A stretch of DNA of 64,000 nucleotides from Diabrotica undecimpunctata (lineage: Eukaryota > Arthropoda > Insecta > Coleoptera > Chrysomelidae): contig NC_092811.1 in NCBI RefSeq assembly GCF_040954645.1, forward strand, positions 118,369,343-118,433,342, read 5' to 3'. The notes under the pieces were generated by a model. The model was not told the DNA's origin. It searched no databases and saw nothing but the letters and a program-made list of their open reading frames with translations. Both the position numbers and the translations under genes were made by a program. Of this stretch, positions 11,749 to 64,000 are shown in pieces (the stretch's first letter is position 1; every line of letters starts with the position of its first letter).

Positions 11749-13575
11749 TTCTTCTTCTTCTTCAGTGTCTTATCCGGTCCGGATGATGGCGACCATCAAG
11801 GCTATCATGGGTTTGTTGACTGCTCTGCGAAACAGCTCCGCGGAGGTCATCCCAAACCATTGTCGGACGTTTTTACACCACGAGATATGACGGCGTCCCG
11901 GTCCTCCCTGCCAAATACTTTCCCTTGCATAAAGAGTTGAAGAATTCGATATTTTTGTTCGTTCCGCATCACATGGCCGAGGTACTCAAGCTTACGTTGT
12001 TTCACTAAATTAAGCACTACTTCTTTTTCTTTTGTCATGCGCTGTAGGACCTCAACCTTGGTGACATGGTGCACATACGATATTTTTAGTATCCTCCTGT
12101 AGATCCACATCTCGAAGGCTTCATTCCGCTTTTCTGTGGCTTGCGTCAGTGTCTAGGCTTCAACTCCATATAGTAACACTGGAAGAATGTAGCACCTCAC
12201 TATCCGCATTTTGATTCCCAAACTGAGATCGCTGCAGCACAGCAAGGATGTGCTCAAGTCCGTATGTTACGCTCACAGTCTCACTCGGTCTAGTAAAGCT
12301 TTTAGATCATTTAGACTGGTTGCTAGTAACACAGTGTCATCGGCGTAGCGGATATTATTGATGTATTCACCGTTCACTCGGATTCCCATCTCAGGTTTGT
12401 GACGGCTTCAGTAAAAATTTCCTCAGAGTATATATTGAAAAGAGTCGACGAGAGCACACAGCCTTGCCTTACTCCTCGCATGATCTTCACTTGGTCGGTC
12501 AGCTGGTCTTCGACCTTGACATGAGCACGCTGGTTCCAGTATAAATTCATGATGATCCGAATGTCCTTCTCATCCAATTTTACTCTTCGAGGACGGCGAC
12601 CATCTTCTGGTGCTGACAACGGTCAAATGCCTTGGCGTAGTCAATGAAACAAATATAGACATTACAACTGACATCGCGGCATCTCTGAAGTAGGACTTGT
12701 AAGGCGAAAAGTGCTTTACGTGTACTCATGGAATTGCGGAATCCAAATTGCATTTCACCGATATTTTCTTCGAATTTCTTGTAAATTCAAGAAAAATCTT
12801 AAGTGCATGACTCATAAGGCTGATAGTTCGGAAATCTTCGCACGATTTCGCAGATCTTTTTTTTGGTAGTGTTAGAAATGTTGACAATAGTAATTCCTCT
12901 GGGATATTACCTGAATCGTATATGACGTTAAACAGTTCAGTTAACTCCTTCGTGCTCACTTCATTCATCACCTTAATAAGTTAAACGGGTATTTCGTCCG
13001 AACCTGTGGCCTTACCATTCTTAAACTGTTTTAAAGCTGCTTTCACCTCGCTTTCTAGTATTGACGGCCCTGTCATACAATTTATTTTTGGAAGGTTACC
13101 TCAGTAGTCCCAGAAAAGTTCTTCGATGTACATTTTCCAGGTCATCAACTTCTCTCCTTACCTGTCGTCGCCAGGTTCCCGTCTTTGTTTATGAGGAGGT
13201 GTGTGTTTCTCCTCTTGTATTGACCAGTGGCTTCTCGAATCTTTCGGTGGATATTGTCTCTTTGGCTCTTCGTATTTCTTTTTTAATTGTTTGGTTGATT
13301 TCTTGATATTTCTTCGCGCTCCTGTTTTTCATTAATCTCCTTTGGTCCATCATCTGCAAAATCAGTCATCCATTCTTTATTTTTTACTCTTGTTTTCTTT
13401 CCCAGAAGTTCTTTTCCCGCATTTAGCATGACGTCTTATATAACTCCGTTTTTGTTCTACACTCTGATGTTGTTGTTTAGCGGTTTCTAGTTTTTCTCTC
13501 ATTACCAGTCTCTCGACCAGAGACATTAAGTTAAGACAATAGCACTTTACAGCGATAGTTGTTCTGGTCAAAATA
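11749..13575 (-). mobile_element. RTE-like non-LTR retrotransposon, decayed, with (GAA)n tail
   Basis: Long minus-strand copy. From its 5' side: a linker at 13377-13571, KATGSDEIPV-like RT start near 13010, ELFNVIYDSGNIPEELLLST (12726-12971), VKIMRGVRQGCVLSSTLFNI (12374-12619), a YADD-region remnant near 12350, then MWIYRRILKISYVHHVTKVE and RKLEYLGHVMRNEQKYRILQ (11847-12110). A CTTCTTCTTCTTC run at 11752-11764 is its 3' (GAA)n tail. Many frame breaks. Confidence 0.85.
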
Positions 13576-13698
13576 AGAACAAGACAATGTTAACTATGTT
13601 ATACATGTTTTTACAATCAGCAAGAACAATACAATACGTAAAAATTGTATTCCTTCTTCCAGGGCATACTTACATGCCCGTAGACTCTGTACATGCTA

Positions 13699-14224
13699 CA
13701 AAAGAAAAATTTATTTCTAAAAGAATTGTTTGGGTACCTTCTGAATGGGCTACACTAATTTCTAATGCAAGAGTTTGGATTGCAAAATTATTTTGGGAAA
13801 ACTACTAGGTCGATTGTGTTCAAATTTTGTTTACTGTTTCTTATATTAAAATGATTTTCTGGGCAAATTTTGACAGTTATATGTGGCTTTTAAATACCCG
13901 AAAAAGATTATTAAAAAAAACATTGATTTTTAACCCTTTTTTAATGATTTCAATTTTCAATCAAAAGAAAAATTTATTTCTAAAAGATTTGTTTGGGTAC
14001 CTTCTGAATGGGCTACACTAATTTCTAATGCAAGAGTTTGGATTGCAAAATTATTTTGGGAAAACTACTAGGTCGATTGTGTTCAAATTTTGTTTACTGT
14101 TTCTTATATTAAAATGATTTTCTGGGCAAATTTTGACGGTTATATGTGGCTTTTAAATACCCGAAAAGATTATTAAAAAAAAAACATTGATTTTTGACCC
14201 TTTTTTAATGATTTCAATTTTCAA
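13699..14224. repeat. 263-bp perfect-register tandem duplication
   Basis: Two units, 13699-13961 and 13962-14224, almost identical (a few substitutions and balanced homopolymer changes). No transposon or gene motif is seen inside. The low divergence suggests a recent duplication. Confidence 0.85.
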
Positions 14225-15439
14225 ACAATTCTATCTTGTAGGAAATTTAAATGCAACACTTTTTTGTCGTCACAAAATTTTTCTAAAATGCATAGCTGAT
14301 GAGATAAAAGCAACGAAAAGAAAAAAACAATTCAAAACAATTTTTCTAATTTTTTTCACAAACTGTTTAATAAAAAATTTAGCCCACCTTTTGTAGTATC
14401 CGCATAGTATAATTATCATTTTTAATACTATTTCGAAGCGATTAAAGCAAAAAATAGGATCATACACGATTTACCCAAATGAGAGTGTTTAAACATATAT
14501 CGCCTGGCCTAAGCCTTCTACAATCATGATTGCACCATGTAATAAACATTCTTCCATATTTTTCAAAGAATTTGTCTAAACTAGTAGTTTTAGGAGGTTT
14601 AAACCAACAACTGGTATTAAATACAAAAATGAATATTTATAGCAAAAAGCTAAAGCATGTTCATGAAAAAACGGTTATTATGTTTTCATAAAACATCTTC
14701 TGTTCTAAAATTTTACAATGAAGAGAGGGAAAATCTAATACAACATATATGATAAAGTATAACCGGTTACCTGCTGAACTTGATTACACAGTAATACAAC
14801 CAATTAAACGTCTGGAATTTTCTCTTTTACTAACCCCTTTCTCAGTTTCTATCTCCCTCCCCGTATGTCTTTCTCTTCACTTTTAAATACATACACGCAC
14901 GCAATCATATGCGCACGCGTATAAACATAGCCGGTCATAAGCTACTCCTTCAAATTGCACCAATATACTTAACGCAGATACAATTAACAACAATTTTTTA
15001 GGCTAATGTGATGCCTCCAGAGGTTTTCGTCTCTATAATACTATGATAAAATCTTGTCCAACAGCAGGTCCTCTTTGATGTTGCTTGTTTTAGAATCATG
15101 CTCAAGTCTTAATACACCATTTGAATCGAGATGTAAAATGGATCATATCAGCCACTAAACGAAAAATCATAGACTAGCATAATAGCAGCAAAGGATATGC
15201 TGCTATAAACTCACAAATTTCGATTGCATAAAACCAGATTGGTTTGATGCTACTTATTTATAAAAGAAGTTTTTTATCTTGGATACTCCGCAGATTGGGA
15301 CCCTCACTTAACCACTATAGCTTTTCGATTTTTAGGTCATCTGTTTTAATTTCTTGATTACATACTTGATTTCCATGTTAATCTAATGTCTATATGTGTA
15401 CTTTATGGCTTTGTGCGTGTGGATTGATAAATTTCAATA
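14225..15439. other. No gene recognised
   Basis: AT-rich sequence beyond the CARMIL stop. It could hold CARMIL 3' UTR or further exons on the minus strand, but I found no segment with convincing splice sites and coding content. Confidence 0.45.
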
Positions 15440-15700
15440 CATTTGGGATTCTGTAGTTTTAGACATCATTCTTTTCTTAGACTGAAGTTACTTGGACTCT
15501 CTTTGCTTCGTCCCCATTTGTATAAGCGTTCTATGAAACGCTATAGGATGGCTAAAGCCATTATTAGATTATCAGGCGACGCTAGTGTGGCGCTATCATC
15601 AGCAAAAGTTCCTGTAACTATATTTCTTTCTGTTGGTAGGCCTGTAGTGTATGTATATCACATAAAAAATAAAAAATTATCCGTGTCTGAAAATTAGGGA
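15440..15700 (-). mobile_element. Jockey-like reverse transcriptase fragment
   Basis: The minus strand reads TFADDSATLASPDN, the FADD active-site motif of Jockey-type RT, followed after a frame change by RFIERLYKWGRSKESK ('IERW..KWRIK..ESKS' in the family). It lies just downstream of the CARMIL stop. Confidence 0.75.
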
Positions 15701-15836
15701 CGAAAAATACACTTTGGTACACAAAATATACAAAAAAACAAGAGCCACAAAACAAAGAAACATATTTTTATGAAAACATAATAATTTCATTAAATGAAAC
15801 ACCCAAAGCAAATGTTTTTGTACTGAAATAGTCTTT

Positions 15837-59286
<43,450 letters not shown>

Positions 59287-59760
59287 ACTTTATAAAAACA
59301 CAAGACAAACACATGAAAAATTTTATATTATCATTTTAATTGAAAACAATTCTGATTTTTGCACTAATGTTGCTGTCACTGTCATTATTTCCAAACTTCA
59401 GGATGTTAGTATAGTAGGTTTTTGTGTTTTGATATGCCCTATGTCACAAGCTATCTCGTTTGGTTGGTGGAAATTGTTTACGTTTTTTGGTGTGATAACT
59501 GTTGGCTGCCATTAATCGCTAACAGTGTATAGTCAACCTATGATCCGATTAGTTTTCGAATTTGGTTTGTGTGTTTCGAATTTTACATTTCTACGTTATT
59601 TACTATTTTTAATAGGAAATATTAACAATTTTGTTTAGTTTTGTTTCACTTTGATTGTTAAAAGAAGCAATACAAATGATCTTTTACCATATAACGAATC
59701 GCCTAAGAGGATCCTCAACATAATTTTAAATGTGTAGGTTTTAAGACTATCAAATTAGAT

Positions 59761-60081
59761 AATATAATAATAGTCTCCCGTTTTATACCGCTTCGCGGCT
59801 TTGGGAGTATAGCAGGGTAGTCTGCTATATCTAGGGCCTACGGTATACAAGGAAGGTAACATGGCCAGTGCTACGCTTCAACCGCCTATTATTACCCCTG
59901 GTTTTACCCAAGGTACTCATTTTATTCAGGCTGAGTCGACCTGGGGCCTATAGACATTTTTAAAAATGTCTAGTTGTTCTTGCCGGCGGTAGGATTCGAA
60001 CCCCGAACCACCGGCGTGCGAGGCAAGCATCCTACCGCTTGCGCTACGCAGACCCTCAAATTAGCTTGCGCTACGCAGGCC
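59761..60081 (-). mobile_element. tRNA-derived SINE with target-site duplication
   Basis: The minus strand starts with a tRNA-like head: box A-like TAGCGCAAGCGGTAGGATG and box B GGTTCGAATCC, as in Pol III promoters. A body of about 230 bp with GC-rich stretches ends near AAACGGGAGACTATTATTAT. The same 12 bp, ATCAAATTAGAT, flank it at 59749-59760 and 60082-60093. The head's first 20 bp are partly duplicated (AGCTTGCGCTACGCAG twice). Between CARMIL and glomulin. Confidence 0.88.
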
Positions 60082-60114
60082 ATCAAATTAGATTATATTA
60101 TATAATAATATTGA

Positions 60115-60280
60115 CTGTGTTACTCGGCATCTTCTACAATCTTTCTCCATTTTTTCCGATCTCTGCATATGGCTATCCAACCTCTAAGACCAAGATTCCT
60201 AATTAGTTCATTAGATCTCATTTTGGATCTTCTTCTTAATCTTCATATCGTTTATCTACGTCTTGATAACTGGGTCTGTC
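60115..60280 (-). mobile_element. RT C-terminal tail fragment
   Basis: The minus strand reads LRGWIAICRDRKKWRKIVED then AE and a stop, the usual end of insect non-LTR RT proteins. Only the last 40 or so codons remain. Confidence 0.6.
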
Positions 60281-60499
60281 CTTTCTAAACGTCCCATTCG
60301 TTCCTTGTTTTTTTCCTTTCAAAGTTTCCCTTATTTCATAGTTCATTAATTTTCTTATTCTTCGGATTGTTTTCTAGGATCTTTAACATTATTTGTCTTT
60401 TTGAGATAAGCACAATGTTTCAGCACCTTATATGATTACTAGTCTTTTTGCTTGCTGTAAATTTTTTGTTTTGTGTTTTTTAGTGAGTCACTTATCTTT

Positions 60500-60570
60500 G
60501 AAAACGTTTTACTTTAAAATAAGTTTATTTTGACGTTTTGATTTTCACTGCGGAAATCGTTCTGTATATT
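60500..60570. repeat. Copy of the ATTTCC-GGAAAT foldback family (half)
   Basis: TTTAAAATAAGTTTATTTTGACGTTTTG followed by CACTGCGGAAATCGTTCT: one arm and the core of the family described at 31748-31912. Confidence 0.6.
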
Positions 60571-60994
60571 CATTTTGTGTATATTCATTTTGCAGATGGC
60601 AGCACATATAAAATATCTTACAGTAAGTTAGGCGTAGTAGACACTATCTTACAGTATAAAGCTAATAATACATGGTAAACAGTTTATTGTGTAAACCAAT
60701 CACAAGATACTGTAGTAATTTTAGTTTTTATGTATTGTCACATGATTGGTGCAATCAAATGACATCGTTCTCTTTTCAAATGTCAGCTAATGTCAAATTA
60801 CATTACATACACATAAATATAGAAAAAAAGTCTATTTTTTTAATTTGCGACTGCTGCGTGCTGTAAAAATAAAAATCGAATCAGTTGATAGTTAGGTAAT
60901 TGCGTTGTACGAGTATTACAAGTTTTTTAGATATACAAAAAAGTTCTAGTCAGATGAAAAAAATTCTTCCTAAAATATTAATAACCTGTGAAAT

Positions 60995-61156
60995 ATGTCC
61001 TTTATAATTATTCCGATTAATAGGAGGATAGCAGTTAGAAGTAAGTATTTTTTTAATGAAACATTGGAAAATATTGTTCAATGTATTATTTAATATAATC
61101 GTTATCGTCTCCAACACAAAAATCTCTTTACAGACTCTGAAGCTCTCTCGTGTTGA
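60995..61156 (+). other. Probable spliced 5' UTR of glomulin with an upstream ORF
   Basis: GTAAGTATTTTT at 61041 and CTCTTTACAG ending at 61133 mark a likely 93-bp intron. After splicing, ATG at 60995 opens a 22-codon frame that ends at TGA 61154-61156, 27 nt before the glomulin ATG. Transcription may also start further downstream, which would remove the uORF. Confidence 0.45.
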
Positions 61157-61182
61157 AAGTTAAAAGAATTTTGCCTATCAAG

Positions 61183-62895
61183 ATGTCCGATCAAAGTGTA
61201 AGTGATGATTTTGTGAGAACCGTTGAAAATTTGTTAGTTAAAGGAAAAGTATCTGAAGTTAAATTACTTTTTTCTGCCTCAGAAAATACTGCTAAAATCA
61301 GTAGATGTTCCTGTGAACTAATTTCAATTCTTATCAAATATCTAAAAGATGTAGATACAAATTCAGAACTGTTTTTGAATACTAAAATACTTTTAAATGC
61401 TATTATAGTGATGTCAAGTGCTGAAGAAACAGTGTTACAAATACTGGAAGAAATAGAAGAGACAGACAGTAATATTAAATTTGAAGTGTTATTAGAGCCT
61501 TTATTGCTAGTTCTTGCAAAGATACGAAAGAAAAAGTCCTTATTTCTCGCTTGGGCGTTAAATGCTGTACATAAATATTTGTTGAAGTGCTCAATTCCAG
61601 AAACTGCAAATTTACAAGGGAAAGAAAAGATGCTGCTGGATGATAATGATGAAACTAAGACTATTAATGAAATTTATAAGACTGTATTACATTTTTATGA
61701 AAAGTTGAATCTTGATTTTTTTGATGACTTTGAATTTTTAGAGGAAACATCCTTTATGCAACTAAAATTCTTAATTCAATTGTTGGGCAGTCCACTAATG
61801 TACTTGGATGTTGAAATATTTGATGATTTTAAGAGTAAAGCTAGATTATTATCAGAAAGCATTATTTTTGTGATATTTCAGTTAACTACAGATCCAGTAC
61901 CTTTGATAGATAACTGTTTCAATGATTCTGATGATGATTTAAGAATTAGTAAAGTAGATTTAGCTTCTTTGTATTATTTGGTATATACTGAAGGAATAAG
62001 TGTTTATGGTACCCCAAGAGTCTATCATCCAGTTTACTTTTTTCAAAAAAGCCTCTTTTTAGCAACTACTTTTTTAAAAGTTAATCACGATATTGTTGTA
62101 GAAAAGGGACTGAAATTGGCTATGACTTTTCTTGGCTGTTTAAAACATATACAGCTGTCTTATCTTTTATTAGATTCAGATGATCATGAAGAATTTTGTA
62201 AAGCATTATCAGATGTTATTGTTTACAATGAAAAGGAATTTTTAAGAAAGTTGGGTTTAAATGTCTATACAGTATATTTATCATGTTTTGAGACAAGAGG
62301 ATTTTATTTACTAATTTACCATCTAATGTCTACTATTACACATTCAGGATTAAGAGGTTATTCAATTACTTTGTACAAAAATCTTGTTGTGAAAGAATTT
62401 CAAACCCAGAAAGATCCCAATGAAATTTCTGTGTATGTAAAAGGTAAAAAACTATTAAGTTTACTTAAAAGGTTCTGTAATTTAAAGAACAATGAAGAAA
62501 GTGATTTAGCAGATCTGTCAGATGAAATAATAGCCACCTTGAACTTCTTGAGGTATCTAACAATAAGGGATTCAGAAAATATTACTGGTATTTGGGATTA
62601 TCTTCCTGTTATAGACAAAACATACTTGCAAGTTTTAAGAAGGGCCATTGAAGGAACCAGAACTAGTTACAAATTTCAAATTATGGAGATTGAACAAGAA
62701 AGAGATTTGTCAAAAAAAGCTAATCTGGATATTGTAGTTAAGGGTGAGAGTTTGTCACAATTGAGCAAAACTGAGAAGATACAGAGGTTGAATCAAATCT
62801 GGACAGTGTTTGATGTGATTGATAGTATTCTAAGCAGATTACAGCAGTGTATTGATGCAGGAAAAATAGGTTTGAGTGAAAATAAGGAGAAATAG
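61183..62895 (+). CDS. GLMN: Glomulin (FAP68-like), single coding exon
   Basis: Glomulin is an alpha-helical HEAT-like repeat protein that in mammals binds RBX1 and inhibits cullin-RING ubiquitin ligases. This frame gives 570 residues (human 594). Matching blocks include LASLYYLVYTEGISVYG, VVEKGLKLAMTFLGCLKHIQ, SDEIIATLNFLRYLTIRDSE with the nearby TGIWDYLP, and the last helix FDVIDSILSRLQQCIDAG. The ATG at 61183 is chosen because the preceding in-frame codons begin with non-ATG triplets; context AAGATGTCC is good. A spliced 5' UTR is likely. It is head-to-head with CARMIL. Confidence 0.93.
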   Translation: MSDQSVSDDFVRTVENLLVKGKVSEVKLLFSASENTAKISRCSCELISILIKYLKDVDTNSELFLNTKILLNAIIVMSSAEETVLQILEEIEETDSNIKFEVLLEPLLLVLAKIRKKKSLFLAWALNAVHKYLLKCSIPETANLQGKEKMLLDDNDETKTINEIYKTVLHFYEKLNLDFFDDFEFLEETSFMQLKFLIQLLGSPLMYLDVEIFDDFKSKARLLSESIIFVIFQLTTDPVPLIDNCFNDSDDDLRISKVDLASLYYLVYTEGISVYGTPRVYHPVYFFQKSLFLATTFLKVNHDIVVEKGLKLAMTFLGCLKHIQLSYLLLDSDDHEEFCKALSDVIVYNEKEFLRKLGLNVYTVYLSCFETRGFYLLIYHLMSTITHSGLRGYSITLYKNLVVKEFQTQKDPNEISVYVKGKKLLSLLKRFCNLKNNEESDLADLSDEIIATLNFLRYLTIRDSENITGIWDYLPVIDKTYLQVLRRAIEGTRTSYKFQIMEIEQERDLSKKANLDIVVKGESLSQLSKTEKIQRLNQIWTVFDVIDSILSRLQQCIDAGKIGLSENKEK

Positions 62896-63084
62896 AATTA
62901 GGACAACTTTAGGAATAGTTTTTATAGTAAAGATGTATGAGTTATATATAATATGGTATAGTTACAGTGTAAGAATACTGAATCTTATAATGGTCCAAAA
63001 GTGAATGTTTCTTAAACTTGTTTAATATCTTAAACATAACTCCTATCAGGATAGTTTTTACTCCTTAAGAAACTTTAACATTTA
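62896..63084. other. Glomulin 3' flank
   Basis: AT-rich, presumably 3' UTR. No canonical AATAAA was found before the Tc1 element. Confidence 0.5.
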
Positions 63085-64000
63085 CAGTGGGTGGCCAAAT
63101 TATTAGGGAAAGTAAGACAATTTCTTAATTTTCTAGTTTAACTGAATTTGTTTAGCAAGTTGTTGGCTTTAAGGCTTGCATCTATTTTTTGTATAAAATA
63201 GTGTGGTATTAAGGTCACAAAAACGAGTTCTGTTAGTAAAACCATTTATTTTTTTCGCAAAAAAAGATTGTTACATAAAATCACTCATTTCAATATTTAG
63301 TGATGCCACCCTGAATACAAACTTCTGAATTGTGTTTTAATTTTGGGTTATGATGCCATTCTTTAATAAGAGCCTCAATCAACTTCTGCTTCGTTGTAAT
63401 AACATATTTGGCGATCTCCCGTTTGGTTAACTCCCACATACTCTCTATGGGGTTCATGTCAGGTGAGTTTCCTGACCAGGACAGAACTCCAATATTTTCT
63501 TTGGACAGAAATGCAGTTACACTTCTAGCTTTGTGGCATGGTGCAGAATCGTGCATAAAAATGTAATTTTTTTGACCAGGGAACCATTCTTTGAGGTGGG
63601 GAAGTAGCTGAGTTTCCAGTATTCGCTTATACTGGTCCTGTCTCATTGTCCCTTCCACAATGTATAAGCGTCCCATACGCTTGGCCGAGATTACAGACCA
63701 CACCATGACACTAACTGGATGTTTAACCCCACAATGCAATCTGGATTCTACTTACTCGACTCCAGTTTTCAATGATCATACTTCGGTGCTGCTTGGCCCA
63801 TTGGAATCTTTTTCTCTTCATGGTTTCAGTGAGCCGTGGTTTTTTCATAGGCCGGCGACCTATCAGATTCTCTTCGGCCAGTCTTCATCGGACTGTTCTT
63901 CTGGAAACATTAATTCCTTCGGTATTTATCATCGTAGTCAGATGTGACACACTCATTTTACGATTTTTGAGACAAATGTCCCTGATTTTACGGTCAGTAC
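63085..64000 (-). mobile_element. Tc1-like transposon, runs off the window
   Basis: The left end CAGTGGGTGGCCAAATTATT (63085), preceded by TA at 63083-63084, is Tc1-like. The transposase on the minus strand is at 63290-63739 and upstream. The other terminus is beyond 64000. Confidence 0.88.
63290..64000 (-). pseudogene. Tc1 transposase (DD34E), internally deleted
   Basis: C-terminal frame 63290-63739 has SVMVWSVISAKRMGRLY, FMHDSAPCHKA (second acidic residue) and SPDMNPIESMW (third), 34 residues apart. Upstream, up to 64000, reads HLTTMINTEGINVSRRTVRR and RRPMKKPRLTETMKRKRFQW, the HTH side. The join lacks the usual segment around the first catalytic aspartate (only ESRL is left before HCGVKHP), and there are stops, so it is inactive. 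Confidence 0.85.

Noticed and set aside
15443..15697. Possible extra CARMIL exon or small plus-strand gene
   Set aside because: The minus strand here reads a Jockey FADD reverse-transcriptase motif.
59956..60056. tRNA gene on the minus strand
   Set aside because: Box A and B are present, but the cloverleaf is not complete and the sequence continues into a SINE body with target duplications.
61150..61182. Longer glomulin start reading MLKVKRILPIK
   Set aside because: It begins at GTG and lacks an ATG; the first in-frame ATG is 61183, with good context.

Overview
This is an insect-type nuclear genome window, probably a beetle. It is AT-rich, has GT-AG introns, and is crowded with decayed transposons. 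No bacterial feature is present. The assignment rests on metazoan gene families and on transposon types common in insects (RTE-like, R1-like and Jockey-like non-LTR elements, DD37E mariner, Tc1, hAT, Penelope). The species cannot be fixed from sequence alone.

The backbone is one large minus-strand gene, a CARMIL (LRRC16, capping-protein regulator) orthologue. I traced it through 19 coding exons from 59286 down to 15837, with every splice phase consistent, giving about 1219 residues. Two further genes sit in its introns. An intronless KIN17 lies on the same strand in intron 2 (57124-58275). A two-exon adenylate kinase 6 lies on the opposite strand in intron 14 (22198-22938). Glomulin (61183-62895, plus strand) is head-to-head with CARMIL. 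CARMIL is an actin regulator, whereas KIN17 (nucleic-acid processing), AK6 (nuclear adenylate kinase) and glomulin (cullin-RING ligase regulator) are housekeeping genes, so proximity does not imply a shared pathway.

Layout. 1-15.8 kb is downstream of CARMIL and holds only transposon fragments, including a nearly complete DD37E mariner (5768-7048) and a 263-bp tandem duplication. 15.8-59.3 kb is CARMIL, whose introns are loaded with transposons. Intron 13 is almost entirely one 5.96-kb hAT element (24348-30302, target duplication AGTTGAAT) that itself contains a second hAT with inverted 3' ends. Intron 2 contains a 3.4-kb hAT-type element (52963-56377, target duplication GTAGAAAC) with an RT retrotransposon and a Tigger-like MITE inside it. 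59.3-61 kb is the intergenic space, with a tRNA-derived SINE. 63-64 kb is a Tc1 element that runs off the window.

The most interesting observation is a pair of in-frame 5' splice sites 18 nt apart at the end of CARMIL exon 16. The choice between them either preserves or interrupts, by six residues, the capping-protein-interaction (CPI) motif. Also notable are a perfect 35-bp palindrome inside the hAT, an in-frame 90-bp duplication of a reverse-transcriptase active-site segment, hammerhead-like motifs, and CRE-bearing MITEs.
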